Notes under the pieces: generated by a model | What the model was told of the DNA's origin: nothing | The model's input: the letters and a program-made list of their open reading frames with translations, nothing else | Databases searched by the model: none | Position numbers and translations under genes: made by a program | NCBI RefSeq assembly: GCF_014805685.1 | Contig: NC_060887.1 | Span: forward strand, 35,567,463 to 35,631,462 | DNA from: Silurus meridionalis | Lineage: Eukaryota > Chordata > Actinopteri > Siluriformes > Siluridae | Length of the DNA: 64,000 nucleotides | Reading direction: 5' to 3' | Shown here: piece by piece, positions 59,974-64,000 of the stretch | Position numbering within the stretch: position 1 is the first letter of the stretch | Layout of the letters: each line of letters starts with the position of its first letter

Positions 59974-60764
59974 TACTGTTTTAGTTCATCTGTGTTTATA
60001 GATATGAATTTTGCTCATATTTAACTGTATTTCATATTATTTACATGCATTATATAATATTTGCATTTGTATAATTTACAGTTTCCCACTAATCATACTG
60101 CAACAACTTGGTTATATGGAAGTTCTGGATTTGGAAGACATTGGCAGACCGTGTGCACAAGATTTTAAAAAGTACACTTTAGGGCTTTAAGGAAATACAA
60201 TTAAATGGACAGCAACAAATGTTTTTAAATTTCAATGCAAATTCTAGAATCCAGCAATAAAAACATAACTAAATATCACTACCATGTGCTTCTGGGAGCA
60301 TTTTGATCTTGACTCTGAACTGGAACTGTGATAATGTGTGTAATGGCATTTTTGTACACTGTGATAAGGGGCTGTACAAATGAGGGCACTGTGAAAACAT
60401 CTCCAGGTGTTGTGCTTGCCTGGAAATGTCGAACATCTTTATTTCCAAGCAAGGAGTGTTTATAAAGCACATTACTCATGAACAAAAAAAACCACAGAAA
60501 CAATCCTGAAAGTACAAAGTATGATGTCTATCTTATACGCCAACACCCTAAGATTTTCAACAAACAATCCATTTGGTCTTTCTTAAAAAGGAAAGTCCTG
60601 ACCTACAGTATTTCTCACTTAATTGTTGCTTTTGGAAAGATAAGACACTTCTAACACCATGTGTTTTAGCCAAAGGAATTTTAACAGTTACACTTGATTG
60701 AATTTCTGATATGAGTTGCTTTTGCTTGTACTGCTGACATTTGTTCTTACATTTAAACTCAATC
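59974..60764. other. No supported feature
   Basis: Unique AT-rich sequence. Confidence 0.55.
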
Positions 60765-60860
60765 TGAAAAATATTAGATTAGATTAGATTAGATTCAACT
60801 TTATTGTCATTACACATGTACAAGTACAATGCAACGAAATGCAGTATATGCCATACAGTG
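60765..60860 (-). mobile_element. LINE 3' end with (ATTAG)n
   Basis: Six ATTAG-type units lead to ATTCAACTTTATTGTCATTA and GTACAATGCAACGAAATGCA, a common L2/Rex-type 3' end in reverse orientation. Confidence 0.7.
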
Positions 60861-61369
60861 TTTGCCTGAACTTGAGTAAATGGTTCTACCGAACATCTGG
60901 GACCAGTGGGACCAGGGTGCCAGTGTAAACATACAAACCACACCTATTTAATTACGTTTTCCTGATTAAATGTCCTGTAAATGTGGCAAAAAGGCAAGTG
61001 TACCTTTAAACCATCCCCGAGCTTTACTCTTTGTGCAATATATTGTTGACAACATGTACTAATACAGTATAAAGGAAAATTCCTATCTGATTCTGAATCA
61101 GAGATTTCCACTTGAACTCTGCTGCCACTGCTCTCCATCACATAAAAGAAACAGATACAATCAGTCTATTAGGTTTAAATTTGGAATAAAGCACACGGAG
61201 CATGCTGGGAAAGCAAAATAAACCCACGGCCAGATGCTGTGATGTGACCTGACTCGAAGATGTGTTAATGTTACCATTCTAAATTGGTCCAGAAACAGCA
61301 TGTCCTGATGTGCTTAATAAATAAATAATGATAATTGTTTACAAATTGCAGTAGGTGAAGAATTATATA

Positions 61370-61370
<1 letters not shown>

Positions 61371-61437
<67 letters not shown>
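61371..61437. repeat. (TA)n microsatellite
   Basis: About 33 TA units abutting the inverted CATAACATTATG-family repeat. Confidence 0.95.
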
Positions 61438-61440
<3 letters not shown>

Positions 61441-61800
61441 GGTGGTATATTTTAGGCAGCAAGTAAACATTGTCCTCAGAATTAATGTGTTAGAAGCAGG
61501 ACAAGTGTAAGGATTTGAGTGAGTTTGACAAGGGCCAAATTATGTCTAGATGACTGGGTCAGAGCATCTCCAAAACTGCAGCTTTTGTGTGATGTTCCTG
61601 GTCTGCAGTGGTCAGTATCTATCAAAAGTGCTCCAAGGAAGGAACAGTGGTGAACCGGCGACAAGGTCATGGGCGGCCGAGGCCCAATGATGCACGTGGG
61701 GAGTGAAGGCTGAACCGTGTGGTTTGATCCAATAGACGAGCTCCTGAAGCTCAGACTGCTGAGGAAGTTCATGCTGTTAATGTTGGCAGGTGAGAACTGT
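61437..61800 (-). repeat. Interspersed repeat family with CATAACATTATGACCACCTG end, copy 2 (inverted)
   Basis: GTGACTGGGTC-like TGACTGGGTCAGAGCATCTC, CAGTGGTGAACCGGCGACAA, GATGCACGTGGGGAGTGAAG and GAGGAAGTTCATGCTGTTAA are the reverse complement of landmarks in the 54757 copy. This copy is longer in the middle. Confidence 0.75.
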
Positions 61801-62054
61801 TTTGGCAGCAAAGTCAGTATGTATATATGCACATATTTGTGCATATGTGTGTGTATAAAATGTTTCGGCTTGTGTTTTAATACTTTATTTATCCCAATTG
61901 ACAAAATGTAAAGTAAGAAAAATCTAAAGCAAACCAATATATGGTGTGATCAACCTTTGCCTGCAAAACAGCATCAATTCTTGTAGGTCCACATTTTTTG
62001 AAGAAACTCGGCAGGTAGGCTATTCCATACATATTTGAGAACTGACTACTAACT

Positions 62055-62101
<47 letters not shown>

Positions 62102-63519
62102 TATTTATTTATATACAGTATATAAAGTTAAGTTAAATTCCACTAGTCATTAAAAGAACTAATGAGGACACATGGAAATTCCTAGATGTGCTCAAAACAG
62201 CCTTGAAGTTCCAGAAGTCATTGGGTCAGGCTTCCGTCAAGTTGTGTTGCAACAATGTCTTTTTACCGACCCTAATCTAAATGAATTCTAAAAAATAATA
62301 TTTTTGAGATGAATTGGATTTAGAAATATGTGTGATGTTTCAATGAAAATAAAAAAATGTATGCATTAAAATAATTATAATTAAACTACTCTAGCTGATG
62401 TGGAGCGTTTATCTACATAAGTTGTTTCCAGAGAGACCTATTATGAACAAGCACATTAAACAAATGTGATGATTATCAACCCCTTTTGAAACAATCAGAA
62501 TTTTAACAGCAAAAAATGTAAAAGCTCTGCTATTATTACATGCTGTTTGTCGAGACTCTCTCAATCCCATTAAATACTATTCTTCTCTCAGGCTAAAAAA
62601 AAAAAAGCATGACTCCGCAGTTCTGTGGCCATTTGATGAACGTTTATTATTTCTGCTTTCCAAAATTGGAGGATTCCCGACATGTATACTTTCCCCTGAC
62701 TTATGTTCTTTACCTAAATTACACAGTCCCCAGAGGGCAACAGTGTCAGACGAAGTGAGACGTGCAAGACGTGTAGTCTACAGCAAAGACCTTCTCTATG
62801 CCGTCTTTCTTTTCGGAGAGCTGCTTATGGATATAAATGATAACAAGTATGTCATTGGTCAACTTTGCACCTAGATTTACACAGCACCTGGATCCAGTAT
62901 GTGAACTTTTTAGTGAAAGTGACAACGTGAAAGCAAAGGTTCAGCAAACATCTGTGCAAACATAGCACAGGAGCCTGGCTGTCGAAGACTATTGATATGC
63001 AGCACATGGCAAATTAACAGCCCTCTGGGTGCTGTATTTTGTAGGTTGATGTGTAATTCTGTAGCAGTTTCATATAAATCATAATCAAACATTGAACTTG
63101 TTAGGGGTGTGCTGTGATCAGAACATAGCAAAAACGCAAGAATTGTGCGATAAAAACGAGTCACCACTTAAACCTTTCCTTTAGAACCAAGATCCTTTCA
63201 ATTTCACTAACACAACCTCTTAGTGTTTTACTGAAGACATACCACAACAAATTGCCAACTTTTTATTATAGAATGACATCATACTCGCCCATTTATAGAA
63301 CATCCACAAAACACATTTTTTTATTGCTACTACTTTTATAGACCACAAAAACATTTGTTTTCCCAACACCCACTCATTTTTTCTCTCAGAAGAAGTTTAA
63401 AGCATGAAAAATGTAACGTGTTATGTTGCAGAGAAACCATGTAGCATGAGGTAACTAAGGAGTGTCCTGTTACTGCACTGCACTTCACTGCACAACTCAA
63501 CAATCATGGAACAATAAAG
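61801..63519. other. Mostly unique flank; (TA)n at 62059-62092
   Basis: No gene recognised. 62560-62900 is a moderately GC-rich, repeat-free block that could be conserved noncoding DNA. Confidence 0.4.
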
Positions 63520-63695
63520 AATGGACATTCTGTACCACCTGGTTAAGAATGGGTTCCCTTTTGAGTTTTTATCAAGGTTTCTTCCTCATGCCTCCTTGCC
63601 ACAGTCACCAATGGCTCACTCATTAGGGATAAACTTACGAACGTATACATTTTTTATTCATATTTCATTTTATTCATATTTTATTCATTCCAACC
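63520..63695 (-). repeat. Interspersed fish repeat (TTTTATTTGTATAGCGC family), copy 3
   Basis: TCAAGGTTTCTTCCTCATGC, TTGCCACAGTCACCAATGGC and TCATTAGGGATAAACTTA are the reverse complement of the internal part of the copies at 10095 and 38296. Confidence 0.7.
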
Positions 63696-64000
63696 CTACA
63701 AATTAATAAGACAACATAAATCAACAAAAAGTAAACACAAAAAGTTGGACTTCAACTATCTATCAAATTTAGAGCAGGCTTTCACTGTTTTATTAACCAA
63801 AGTTACGACTAGTCACAAAAATAGTAACAAATGGAAGCTAACAATCATTCAAAATTTGGTACAATGACTATATATGCAAGAAAAAAAGCTTAAAAACTCA
63901 CACACTTAACACATGGGGATACTCATCCTTTTTCTAGAGTTCCCTGAAATCATTTAATTGTTTATAATGACTATCCATTATAAAAACCCTTTTGATCCAC

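Overview
This is eukaryotic, AT-rich DNA from a ray-finned fish. The evidence is the density of Tc1/mariner, L2, RTE-like and BEL/Pao elements typical of teleosts, the long (TA)n and (CA)n microsatellites, and one spliced vertebrate gene. The repeat mix suggests an ostariophysan such as a catfish, but that is an impression and not a demonstration. No prokaryotic operon, CRISPR array, rRNA or functional tRNA gene is visible.

The only host protein-coding gene I can support is a phospholipid scramblase (PLSCR family) on the + strand. Six coding exons lie at 43023-51067, all with consensus splice sites and matching phases. They encode 228 residues from the first usable ATG (43031) and cover the whole scramblase core. 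A CCAAT/TATA promoter near 39113-39140 and a possible 5' untranslated exon ending at a GT donor (39347/39348) may be its start. A 318-bp direct duplicate of intron 3 plus the first 79 bases of coding exon 3 sits in the putative first intron (40345-40662), joined to a truncated Sleeping-Beauty-like Tc1 copy.

Layout. 1-15.9 kb: no gene; microsatellites, a few old repeats and some low-repeat stretches (6.1-9.3 kb, 14.28-14.68 kb) that look like candidate conserved noncoding DNA. 15.9-35.99 kb: a graveyard of mobile elements. In order it holds a nearly full-length RTE-like LINE, an L2-type reverse transcriptase fragment carrying a nested MITE, a BEL/Pao integrase fragment, a probable LTR, several Tc1 copies, two L2 copies, two more RTE-like copies, one almost intact Tc1 element and an L2 3' end. 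36-39 kb: AT-rich sequence with simple repeats. 39-51 kb: the scramblase locus with MITE, L2 and RTE insertions in its introns. 51-64 kb: 3' flank with MITEs, two tRNA-derived SINEs and old Tc1/L2 pieces.

The most interesting points are the duplicated scramblase exon in intron 1, the putative promoter with three upstream ORFs, and SINEs whose body is built from both ends of the RTE-like LINE present in the same window. Nested insertions with readable target-site duplications also stand out. I did not find a convincing new multi-gene system. Family assignments for repeats come from recognising conserved motifs and known fish repeat ends, not from a database search.
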